Below, piece by piece: positions 1-5,707 of a DNA stretch of 8,192 nucleotides. The translations under genes were made by a program, and so were the position numbers. The first letter of the stretch is position 1, and every line of letters starts with the position of its first letter. This DNA is from Candidatus Omnitrophota bacterium (GTDB lineage Bacteria; Omnitrophota; Gorgyraeia; 2-01-FULL-45-10), in the NCBI GenBank assembly GCA_003140915.1, contig PLLI01000100.1:17688-25879 (forward strand), read 5' to 3'. The notes below the pieces were generated by a model that made no database searches, was not told the DNA's origin, and was given only the letters and a program-made list of their open reading frames with translations.

Positions 1-2
1 CC

Positions 3-110
3 ATGATAACCGATTTATCGTCAAAACTATATCTGACAAAAGATAGCGGTGCCATTAAAATATACGTTAATCCCAGGTCGAACGAACTGGAAATAACGCC
101 GACTAAATAA
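3..110 (+). CDS. 3' end of an unidentified gene (partial)
   Basis: The frame starting at base 3 is open from the window edge to a TAA at 108-110, giving a C-terminal tail of about 35 residues that ends in NELEITPTK. The tail is hydrophilic and mixed in charge, with alternating beta-like stretches (KLYL, AIKIYV) and no motif I recognise. The ATG at base 3 may be an internal methionine, because the true start is probably outside the window. A strong promoter for the next gene begins only about 25 bases downstream, so this gene probably belongs to a separate upstream transcription unit. No convincing terminator hairpin follows it. That it is coding is inferred from orientation and position only. 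Confidence 0.4.
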   Translation: MITDLSSKLYLTKDSGAIKIYVNPRSNELEITPTK

Positions 111-133
111 AACTAACTTTTTTATACTTTACC

Positions 134-162
134 TTGACAAACCCATTTTTATGTGGTATATT
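134..162 (+). promoter_or_regulatory. Sigma-70 type promoter of the PilZ gene
   Basis: A perfect -35 box TTGACA (134-139) is followed by 17 bases and a -10 box TATATT (157-162, 5 of 6 consensus bases). A TGG triplet immediately upstream gives an extended -10 element. Transcription would start near base 169, leaving a leader of about 50 bases before the PilZ start codon. The region 111-133 is AT-rich and holds nothing else that I can support. Confidence 0.75.
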
Positions 163-183
163 TTTGTAAATCATAATATGCCT

Positions 184-209
184 TTTTCCTATACCTTTTA
201 ATAGGAGAA
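184..209 (+). promoter_or_regulatory. Leader hairpin able to mask the PilZ Shine-Dalgarno
   Basis: Bases 184-192 pair with 201-209 as a 9-bp stem (one G-U pair) around an 8-base loop. The 3' arm contains the whole AGGAG ribosome binding site (203-207) of the PilZ gene, so the fold would block initiation. The binding site is 12 bases from the ATG at 220, which is long. The pairing is read directly from the sequence; any regulatory role is inference. Confidence 0.4.
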
Positions 210-219
210 CACTATATAA

Positions 220-579
220 ATGGAAAATTACAATTCGGCAGAAGATAAGAGAAGATATAAAAGAGTCGATGCCGGTTTTGCCGTTCAATACAGGGATTTG
301 AAAAAGATTGCGGATCTTCAGAAAGGTTCACTCCTTAGAAATATAAGCGAAGGCGGGGTCTGTTTCAATTCGCGAGAATTTATGTCGTTGGCCTGCCGCC
401 TCGTCCTCAATATTACCCTCCCGAACACTATCAAGCCCATCAAGGCGATCTCAAAGGTCGCATGGATCAGGAGACTGCCGAATGGCGATCAGTATGAGTT
501 GGGAAATCAGTTTTTGGAGATAGCGAAAGAAGACAGGGCGCAGATAACGGATTTCGTTAATAACACTTCAACCGCTTAA
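220..579 (+). CDS. PilZ domain protein (predicted c-di-GMP receptor)
   Basis: This 119-residue protein is a single PilZ domain. Both c-di-GMP-binding signatures are present: RxxxR at R11-R15 (RRYKR) and NxSxxG at N41-G46 (NISEGG). A conserved tryptophan (W82, in VAWIRR) and the closing strand YELGNQFLEI (92-101) match the family's beta-barrel. There is no signal peptide or membrane segment, so it should be cytosolic. PilZ proteins bind cyclic di-GMP and pass the signal to motility, secretion or polysaccharide machinery; the partner cannot be told here. The gene has its own promoter and a possible binding-site-masking leader hairpin. The next gene has a separate promoter about 15 bases after this stop, so the PilZ gene is probably monocistronic or only partly co-transcribed. 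Confidence 0.88.
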   Translation: MENYNSAEDKRRYKRVDAGFAVQYRDLKKIADLQKGSLLRNISEGGVCFNSREFMSLACRLVLNITLPNTIKPIKAISKVAWIRRLPNGDQYELGNQFLEIAKEDRAQITDFVNNTSTA

Positions 580-593
580 AGCGCTTAATATTT

Positions 594-623
594 TTGACTA
601 ATTGTTCCCTCCTGTGGTATAAT
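594..623 (+). promoter_or_regulatory. Sigma-70 type promoter of the TPR-lptE-holA operon
   Basis: TTGACT (594-599) and a perfect TATAAT (618-623) are separated by 18 bases. TGG directly precedes the -10, as in an extended -10 element. The expected start is near base 630, about 48 bases before the ATG at 678. The only binding-site-like sequence before that ATG is a weak purine run (AGAGAG, about 664-669). The spacer 580-677 holds no other gene. Confidence 0.72.
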
Positions 624-677
624 CTGAATCCTAAAATCACACAAACCGCATTTCCTATTAACAAGAGAGAACCATAA

Positions 678-2327
678 ATGAAGAAAAATTTTTTGGCCAG
701 AAGCATTATAATTGCTGGCGTGGCGGCGTTGTTCCTATTTTCGAATACGGCATGGGCCTACTGGGTCTGGACGCCGGGTACGAAGAAGTTCATAAACCCT
801 AAGAATGCCGTCAAGGACACTCCTAAAGCACAGTTTGAGTGGGGCATGACCTTTTATAATGCCAAAGATTATCAAAGGGCTGCGACCGAATTCGACAAGC
901 TCACAAAACAATACGAATATTCCGAATACGCTTCCAAGGCGCAATACTACGCGGGACTATGTTATGAAAATATGAATAAATTCTATATAGCTTTCCAAAA
1001 CTACCAGAAGGCGATAGACAATTTTCCCCATATCGAGAACATGGATGAGATCGTAGCCAGGGAGTTCAATATAGCGAACATATTTGTCGAAAAAGAGAGC
1101 CCCACGGTGGTGGGGACGCCCATTTTAACTTCCCTGGACCGCGCCATAGAAATATACAAGAAGGTGGTAGAGAACGCCCCTTACGGCAGGCTCGCGGACG
1201 AAGCGCAGTTCAGGATGGGCCAGGCGATGAAGAAAGCCGAGCACTATGACGAAGCGATCCAGGTGTTCCAGAAGATACTCGATGACTATCCCACGTCAAC
1301 GTTCGTGGATAAATCGAAATTTGAAGTTGCAGATTGCGCTTATCGGGCATCCTTGAAGCCCGCGTATGATTCTGAGCCTACAGCAAAGGCCATAAAGGCA
1401 TTTGAAGATTTCAGCCATGAAAATAGAGACAGGTCGTTATCGAAAGAGGCCGACAAGACCGTCCAGCGCCTGAAAGACAGGGCCGCGGAAAAATCGCTTT
1501 TGACCGCGCAGTTCTATGAAAAACAGGGGCGTTATCAGGCTGCGATCATATATTACAAGGACGTGATCGGCACCTATCCTGATAGTTCTTTTGTGAATCT
1601 GGCAAGGTCCAAAATCGAAACGCTGACGGCGAAGCTCGAAAGGCCGAAAATAAAATTGATGCCGTTCACTTTTTCCAAACCGGCTGCGAAACCCGTGGAA
1701 GCGTCCCCGGCCGGCGTAGAAGCGCCGAAGCCGGAAGCGCCGAAGGCTAAAGGCTGGAATCCTTTCAGCTTTAATAAACCGTCAAAGCCCAAGGAAACTG
1801 CGCCGGAAACAACGCAGGAGGCTAAAGCCTCGAAGGGCAAAGGCTGGACCCCGCTTAATTTTAATAAACCTGCAGCCAAGCCTGCGGAGGAGGCGCCTGC
1901 CAATATAGAAGCGCCGAAGCCGGAAGCGCCGAAGGCTAAAGGCTGGAATCCTTTCAGCTTTAATAAACCGTCAAAGCCCAAGGAAACTGCGCCGGAAACA
2001 ACGCAGGAGGCTAAAGCCTCGAAGGGCAAAGGCTGGACCCCGCTTAATTTTAATAAACCTGCAGCCAAGCCTGCCGCAGGAGTTGCAGAAACGCCTGCGA
2101 TCGCCGAGACACCGCAGGTTACTGAGGCTAACGTCGCCGCTAAGCCGGAATCGACAACGCCCAATGAAGAAGTTGCCGCAACCACTACGGCAGAATCCGA
2201 GAAGCCGAGCGAGATAAAGGTCACGACTAACGAGGCAGAGGTAGCGACGGCAGCATCCATACCGGCTGAAGAAGAAAATAAGAAAGATGATAATACCGAA
2301 GATCAGATCGAGACCACGGAGAATTAA
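678..2327 (+). CDS. Exported TPR protein, BamD-like, with repetitive Pro/Ala/Lys-rich tail
   Basis: The 549-residue product starts with a cleavable signal peptide (residues 1-27: KK, hydrophobic core, AWA cleavage site). There is no lipobox cysteine, so unlike classical BamD it is not an obvious lipoprotein. The mature N-terminus is aromatic (YWVWTP). Residues ~48-320 form helical tetratricopeptide repeats of the YbgF/BamD kind, with typical elements such as FEWGMTFYNAKDYQRAATEF, AGLCYENMNKFYIAFQNYQ and GRYQAAIIYYKDVIGTYPDS. Residues ~325-549 are low-complexity, rich in Pro, Ala, Lys, Glu and Thr, and include five GWxPxxFNKP-type motifs (residues ~328, 359, 389, 422, 452). BamD is normally about 250 residues, so the tail is an addition. 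Adjacency to lptE, 13 bases downstream, fits a role in outer-membrane assembly in the periplasm. The TPR and export calls are firm; the BamD function is inferred. Confidence 0.78.
   Translation: MKKNFLARSIIIAGVAALFLFSNTAWAYWVWTPGTKKFINPKNAVKDTPKAQFEWGMTFYNAKDYQRAATEFDKLTKQYEYSEYASKAQYYAGLCYENMNKFYIAFQNYQKAIDNFPHIENMDEIVAREFNIANIFVEKESPTVVGTPILTSLDRAIEIYKKVVENAPYGRLADEAQFRMGQAMKKAEHYDEAIQVFQKILDDYPTSTFVDKSKFEVADCAYRASLKPAYDSEPTAKAIKAFEDFSHENRDRSLSKEADKTVQRLKDRAAEKSLLTAQFYEKQGRYQAAIIYYKDVIGTYPDSSFVNLARSKIETLTAKLERPKIKLMPFTFSKPAAKPVEASPAGVEAPKPEAPKAKGWNPFSFNKPSKPKETAPETTQEAKASKGKGWTPLNFNKPAAKPAEEAPANIEAPKPEAPKAKGWNPFSFNKPSKPKETAPETTQEAKASKGKGWTPLNFNKPAAKPAAGVAETPAIAETPQVTEANVAAKPESTTPNEEVAATTTAESEKPSEIKVTTNEAEVATAASIPAEEENKKDDNTEDQIETTEN
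1717..2074 (+). repeat. Perfect 169-bp tandem duplication inside the TPR gene
   Basis: Bases 1717-1885 and 1906-2074 are identical over 169 bp, separated by 20 bp, so the period is 189 bp (63 codons) and the reading frame is kept. Each copy encodes two sub-repeats about 31 residues long, one with GWNPFSFNKP and one with GWTPLNFNKP. A degenerate fifth motif (MPFTFSKP) precedes them. Identity at the DNA level, including third codon positions, implies a recent duplication or ongoing gene conversion. Confidence 0.95.
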
Positions 2328-2340
2328 AGAGGGAGAAGCG

Positions 2341-2892
2341 ATGAAAATATCCTTTGTAAGGCGAGCATGCTTACCTGTCTTGCTCTCTATATGCCTGATA
2401 GCAGGCTGCGGTTACACTAACCGTTCGCTTCTGCCGTCGAATATTAAAACTATCAGGGTCGATAATTTTAAAAATGATATTAAGGTTACGGCAGAGCAGT
2501 CTAATGCCAGGATGTACCGGGGTTACAAGCCGGGTATGGAGGTCAATATGACGAGATCGCTGATAAATAAATTCCTCTTGGACGGAACCCTTAAGATAGC
2601 CAGTGAATCAGACGCCGACCTTATGCTCAAAAGCAGCCTCATCGATTTTAAAAGGGATGCCCTGCGATATGACGCCAACGATAATGTTGAAGAATACAGG
2701 ATAAAGCTTATAGTGAACTTGGAGCTCTCCAACGCCAAGACGGGTGCCGTGATGTGGAAAGAAAAAGGATTTTCCGGTGAAACGACTTACAGGACCAGCG
2801 GAAGCTTGGCAAAGAGCGACGACGCAGCGGTAAATGACGCTATCGATGACCTGTCGCGAAGGATAGTAGAGAGAACCGTTGAGGCATGGTAA
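2341..2892 (+). CDS. lptE: LPS-assembly lipoprotein LptE
   Basis: The 183-residue lipoprotein has a signal sequence ending in the lipobox I20-A21-G22-C23, so C23 should be lipidated and the protein anchored in the outer membrane. The following GY, the SNIKTIRVDNFKND strand, and the later strand pattern EYRIKLIVNLELSNAKTGAVMW fit the LptE family. LptE plugs and stabilises the LptD beta-barrel, which inserts lipopolysaccharide into the outer leaflet. The ATG at 2341 is chosen over an in-frame ATG at 2287: it has GGAG at 2332-2335 with 5-base spacing, and it places the signal peptide at the N-terminus. The upstream start would add 18 basic residues and overlap the previous gene. Its stop overlaps the holA start. 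The lptE-holA order is the same as in Escherichia coli. Confidence 0.85.
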   Translation: MKISFVRRACLPVLLSICLIAGCGYTNRSLLPSNIKTIRVDNFKNDIKVTAEQSNARMYRGYKPGMEVNMTRSLINKFLLDGTLKIASESDADLMLKSSLIDFKRDALRYDANDNVEEYRIKLIVNLELSNAKTGAVMWKEKGFSGETTYRTSGSLAKSDDAAVNDAIDDLSRRIVERTVEAW

Positions 2893-3857
2893 ATTCTAGA
2901 CCCACGGCCTTTTTGTTCGTCGGTAACGACAATTATTCCAAAGACGAGGCGATAAAGAAGCTAAAGCTCTCCCTCTTGGATAGCTCATCGCGCGAGCTTG
3001 ATTATAAAGTATTTAACGGCAGCGATGCGAAAGTGCGCGATATCCTCGACTATGTTTCTACCATCCCGTTCCTCGCCTCTAAAAGGCTGGCGGTCATAAA
3101 AAATTTTGAAAAATTCTCTCCCGAAGACAGCACCAGCCTGGTCAAGCTTCTAAAAGAACCTCCGAAATTCGCATGCCTGGTCCTGGACGCCGAAGACGAT
3201 TCTGTCGTTAAAAAGTATCCCGAATTATCGAGTTATGTCACGATCGGCAGGTTCGGCGAGCTTACCGATTCCCAGTTCCAGCTGCGGGCAAAAGAGATCT
3301 TATCGTCCATCAGTGACGGTAAGAAAATAAGTCCGGAGGCGGCCCGGGCGCTCAAGGAGCTGTGCGGAGAAGATCTGGGATCTGTATCGCAGGAGTTGCA
3401 AAAACTCTCTTCTTTCGTGGGCGGAAGGGACCAGATCGAAACGCGCGATGTGGATGAGGTCACGGGAAAGAACCTTAACGCGTCGGCCTTTGACCTTACG
3501 GATGCGATGGAGATAATGGATCTTAAAAAGGCGCTTTCTATAATATCGGAACTTATACTTTCAGGCAAAAAACACTATGAGATCGTTGGGCTCTTATGCT
3601 GGCAGATGAAAAGGTTGTTTAGAGGCAGGGTGCTTTTGGAAAAAGGTATACCGGATCCGCAGATCGCGAGCATCCTTAAAATAGGCAGGCGTTATCATGA
3701 CAGGTTCTTCAGGCAGCTCAAGCGATCCGGACTTGCCGGGATAGAAGCGAAGATGGAAGTGCTTTTAGAAACGGATCTCGACATCAAGAGAGCTAAATAC
3801 GATCCGGCCCTTGCGCTGGAATTCGCGGTTATAAAATTATGCCTTGGTTTGAGGTGA
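2886..3857 (+). CDS. holA: DNA polymerase III subunit delta
   Basis: The 323-residue product has the layout of HolA, the clamp-loader subunit that opens the beta sliding clamp. An N-terminal AAA+-like domain begins with FLFVGNDNYSKDEAIKKL and includes STIPFLASKRLAVIKNFEKF. A helical middle domain covers about residues 140-200. The C-terminal collar domain (about 200-323) contains SGKKHYEIVGLLCWQMKRL and ends in DIKRAKYDPALALEFAVIKL, a hallmark of the family. The length is close to the usual 330-345. The ATG overlaps the lptE stop by 7 bases (ATGGTAA), which suggests translational coupling; no well-placed binding site of its own is visible. The last 21 bases overlap the 3' end of rpsT on the other strand. 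Confidence 0.93.
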   Translation: MVNSRPTAFLFVGNDNYSKDEAIKKLKLSLLDSSSRELDYKVFNGSDAKVRDILDYVSTIPFLASKRLAVIKNFEKFSPEDSTSLVKLLKEPPKFACLVLDAEDDSVVKKYPELSSYVTIGRFGELTDSQFQLRAKEILSSISDGKKISPEAARALKELCGEDLGSVSQELQKLSSFVGGRDQIETRDVDEVTGKNLNASAFDLTDAMEIMDLKKALSIISELILSGKKHYEIVGLLCWQMKRLFRGRVLLEKGIPDPQIASILKIGRRYHDRFFRQLKRSGLAGIEAKMEVLLETDLDIKRAKYDPALALEFAVIKLCLGLR

Positions 3858-3874
3858 AAGTTTCCTCATAAGGC
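3834..3874 (-). terminator. Possible rpsT terminator hairpin
   Basis: On the minus strand GCCTTA (3874-3869) pairs with CAAGGC (3846-3841, one G-U pair), and an inner stem TGAGG/CCTCA (3868-3864 with 3854-3850) continues the fold. The hairpin is followed on the minus strand by the T-rich ATAATTTTAT, which includes the rpsT stop codon. It lies inside the convergent holA/rpsT overlap. The T-run is short and interrupted, and no matching T-run exists on the + strand, so the call is tentative. Confidence 0.35.
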
Positions 3875-4106
3875 GGGATATCTTTCTTGCTGCGGTATTG
3901 TTCTTGATGACCCCTTTTGACGCGGCCTTGTCCAATTTTGACACGAGAATCGAAAGGGCCTTCTTTGCTTCATCGGCCTTTTTTGCCTTTACGAGGTTTT
4001 CAAAATTTTTGATCGAGGTTTTCAGGTCCGATCTGGTTGAGATATTCTTATAATGTCTCTTACTGGATTTCCTGAGTTCTTTGTATGCGGTTCTTTCTCT
4101 TGGCAA
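3837..4106 (-). CDS. rpsT: 30S ribosomal protein S20
   Basis: This 89-residue, Lys/Arg-rich helical protein carries the S20 signature near its end, KGVIKNNTAARKISRLMRKL, and the typical N-terminus RTAYKELRKSSKRHYKN. S20 binds 16S rRNA in the body of the small subunit. Translation starts at TTG (4104-4106), supported by a perfect GGAGG (4115-4119 in + coordinates) 8 bases upstream; there is no competing ATG. A UUG start is also known for Escherichia coli rpsT, where it takes part in S20 autoregulation. A near-consensus promoter lies just upstream. The gene is antisense to its neighbours: it converges on and overlaps holA by 21 bp and diverges from murJ, so it splits the + strand cluster into two units. 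Confidence 0.95.
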   Translation of the reverse strand: MPRERTAYKELRKSSKRHYKNISTRSDLKTSIKNFENLVKAKKADEAKKALSILVSKLDKAASKGVIKNNTAARKISRLMRKLSPQTKA

Positions 4107-4114
4107 TGTAATTT

Positions 4115-4119
4115 CCTCC
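4115..4119 (-). promoter_or_regulatory. Consensus ribosome binding site of rpsT
   Basis: GGAGG on the minus strand sits 8 bases before the TTG codon at 4106-4104. It is the strongest Shine-Dalgarno match in the window and decides the TTG start of rpsT. Confidence 0.85.
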
Positions 4120-4136
4120 GGTTAATTTTGGAAAGA

Positions 4137-4165
4137 ATTATATCACGTAAGTAACTCGAGGTCAA
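4137..4165 (-). promoter_or_regulatory. Sigma-70 type promoter of rpsT
   Basis: Read on the minus strand, TTGACC (4165-4160) is followed by exactly 17 bases and a perfect TATAAT (4142-4137). Transcription would start near 4130, giving a leader of only about 24 bases that carries the GGAGG site. This is among the best promoters in the window, as expected for a ribosomal protein gene. The divergent spacer 4107-4174 shows no comparably good promoter on the + strand. Confidence 0.82.
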
Positions 4166-4166
4166 C

Positions 4167-4178
4167 ATGTTTATATGA
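4167..4178 (+). other. Possible three-codon leader ORF coupled to murJ
   Basis: An ATG at 4167 preceded by GAGG (4158-4161, 5-base spacing) opens a frame of three codons (M-F-I) that stops at TGA 4176-4178. That stop overlaps the murJ start as ATGA. The GAGG is 13 bases from the murJ ATG, too far to serve it well. A ribosome could therefore start at 4167, stop, and reinitiate on murJ. This is read from spacing only and could be chance. Confidence 0.25.
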
Positions 4179-5707
4179 GTAAAAAAAGCTTGATAAGATC
4201 GACAGGCGTAATCGGGTTCGCGACCGCGACCAGCAGGGTCCTGGGTTTCGTAAGGGATATAGTGATAGCTAGGTTCTTCGGCACCGCCATTTATGCCCAG
4301 GCATTTGTCATCGCCTTCAGGATACCCAATCTCTTGCGGGACCTTGTCGGGGAGGGAGCCACGAATTCCGCATTCGTGCCTGTCCTCACGGATGAACTGA
4401 CCAGGAAAGGGAAGAAGGACTTCTTCAAGCTAGCCCAGGTCATTCTCAACGTCATGTTCTGGGTTCTATTGATACTGACGGTCTTAGGCGTTCTCTTATC
4501 ACCGTTCATCGTGCGGCTTATCGCGCCCGGATTTTCCGCGGATGCCGCGAAGTTCGATGTGACGGTCAAGTTGACAAGGGTATTATTCCCATTCCTCTTT
4601 CTGGTCGGCTTGTGGGCTTACGCGATGGGGGTATTGAACTCTCTGGGCTATTTTGCGGCGCCCGCTTTCGGGCCGAGCATTATGAACCTTTCGATGATAC
4701 TCTGCGCAATGTGGTTCGGTGAGAATGTCTTTGGCCTTGCCACCGGCGTTCTCGCGGGAGGCTTCCTGCAGCTTGCGCTCCAATTCCCGCCGTTATATAT
4801 GAGCGGCTGGAAGGCATCACTGACACGCGAGTTTACTCATCCGAAGGCCAAAAAGATAGGGATGCTTCTTATCCCGAGGGCCCTGGGCGCATGCGTATAT
4901 CAGGTCAATGTCTTTGTAAGCACGATACTGGCATCGTTATCGAGTATAGTCGGAGACGGCGCTGTAGCCGCGCTATACTACGCGAACAGGGTCTGGCAGC
5001 TGCCTCTCGCGATATTCGGTATCGCGCTGGCGCAGGCGGTCCTTCCTATGATGTCGAGGCATGTCGCGCTGAATGAGATGGAAAAACTTAAAAGCACGCT
5101 TCTGTTTTCCCTGAACGTCTTATTTTTTATTCTCATACCGTCCACCGTAGGGCTCGTGGTCCTGCGCACGCCGATCGTAAAAGTCCTTTTTCAGAGAGGC
5201 GCGTTCACTGCTTACTCGACCGGGATAACTTCGACGGCCCTTCTCTTTTACGCGGTGGGCCTGGTGGCCTGCGGCGGGATCAAAGTGCTTGTCAATACCT
5301 TCTATTCGATGCACGATACGATGACTCCTGTCAAGACGGCCCTGGTCGCCCTCGTGCTGAACGTAATATTAAATGTTGCCCTGATGTTTCCATTGAAACT
5401 CGGCGGGCTGGCGCTGGCGACTTCAATAGCAGCGGTCTTTAACTTCATCGCGCTATATGTTCTATTGGGACGACGCCTCGGGGATTTCGGCACGAAATTC
5501 GTTATCGATACTTTCCTGAAAGTTACGCTTGCGAGCGCGGTAATGGGAATGACATTACAATTTCTTGTAGTCCGCTTCGCGAATTTTACATTCCTGTCGC
5601 TCTTTGGGTCGATCACGGTCGGCATATCCGTATTCCTGGCAGCGAGCTATCTCTTCAACGTGAAAGAGATGAAGGACCTTCTGGCATGGATATCAAGGAA
5701 AAGATAA
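4175..5707 (+). CDS. murJ: Lipid II flippase MurJ (MviN family)
   Basis: The 510-residue, very hydrophobic protein has the length and about 14 membrane segments of MurJ, which flips the peptidoglycan precursor lipid II across the inner membrane. Family motifs visible are SRVLGFVRD (20-28), AFRIPNLLRDLVGEGATNSAF (47-67), YYANRVWQLPLAIFGIALAQAVLP (268-291) and LFQRGAFTAYST (338-349). Arginines equivalent to Escherichia coli R18, R24 and R52 are present (R21, R27, R55). The acidic residues equivalent to E. coli D39 and D269 are replaced by Q42 and N271. The ATG at 4175 lacks a well-spaced ribosome binding site and may depend on a tiny upstream frame. The last 22 bases overlap uvrC in another frame, suggesting co-transcription. 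No clear promoter for murJ is visible. Confidence 0.95.
   Translation: MSKKSLIRSTGVIGFATATSRVLGFVRDIVIARFFGTAIYAQAFVIAFRIPNLLRDLVGEGATNSAFVPVLTDELTRKGKKDFFKLAQVILNVMFWVLLILTVLGVLLSPFIVRLIAPGFSADAAKFDVTVKLTRVLFPFLFLVGLWAYAMGVLNSLGYFAAPAFGPSIMNLSMILCAMWFGENVFGLATGVLAGGFLQLALQFPPLYMSGWKASLTREFTHPKAKKIGMLLIPRALGACVYQVNVFVSTILASLSSIVGDGAVAALYYANRVWQLPLAIFGIALAQAVLPMMSRHVALNEMEKLKSTLLFSLNVLFFILIPSTVGLVVLRTPIVKVLFQRGAFTAYSTGITSTALLFYAVGLVACGGIKVLVNTFYSMHDTMTPVKTALVALVLNVILNVALMFPLKLGGLALATSIAAVFNFIALYVLLGRRLGDFGTKFVIDTFLKVTLASAVMGMTLQFLVVRFANFTFLSLFGSITVGISVFLAASYLFNVKEMKDLLAWISRKR

Noticed and set aside
571..595. Terminator after the PilZ gene
   Set aside because: CGCT-TAA-AGCG followed by T-rich sequence gives only a 4-bp stem, too weak to call.
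1574..2260. Long minus-strand open frame (228 codons) opposite the TPR gene tail
   Set aside because: It is a mirror of the Pro/Ala/Lys repeats on the coding strand: the same 63-residue block appears twice and the composition is low-complexity Ala/Ser/Gly/Leu. The + strand frame has signal peptide, TPRs and operon context.
2287..2340. Upstream ATG extending lptE by 18 residues
   Set aside because: It overlaps the preceding gene, adds a basic stretch ahead of the signal peptide, and lacks the GGAG spacing that supports ATG 2341.
4049..4054. TATAAT on the + strand inside rpsT as a murJ promoter
   Set aside because: No acceptable -35 box lies 16-18 bases upstream, and the motif is in the coding sequence of the other strand.
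4978..5625. Minus-strand open frames opposite murJ
   Set aside because: They are out-of-frame shadows of the membrane protein with no start signals or recognisable domains.
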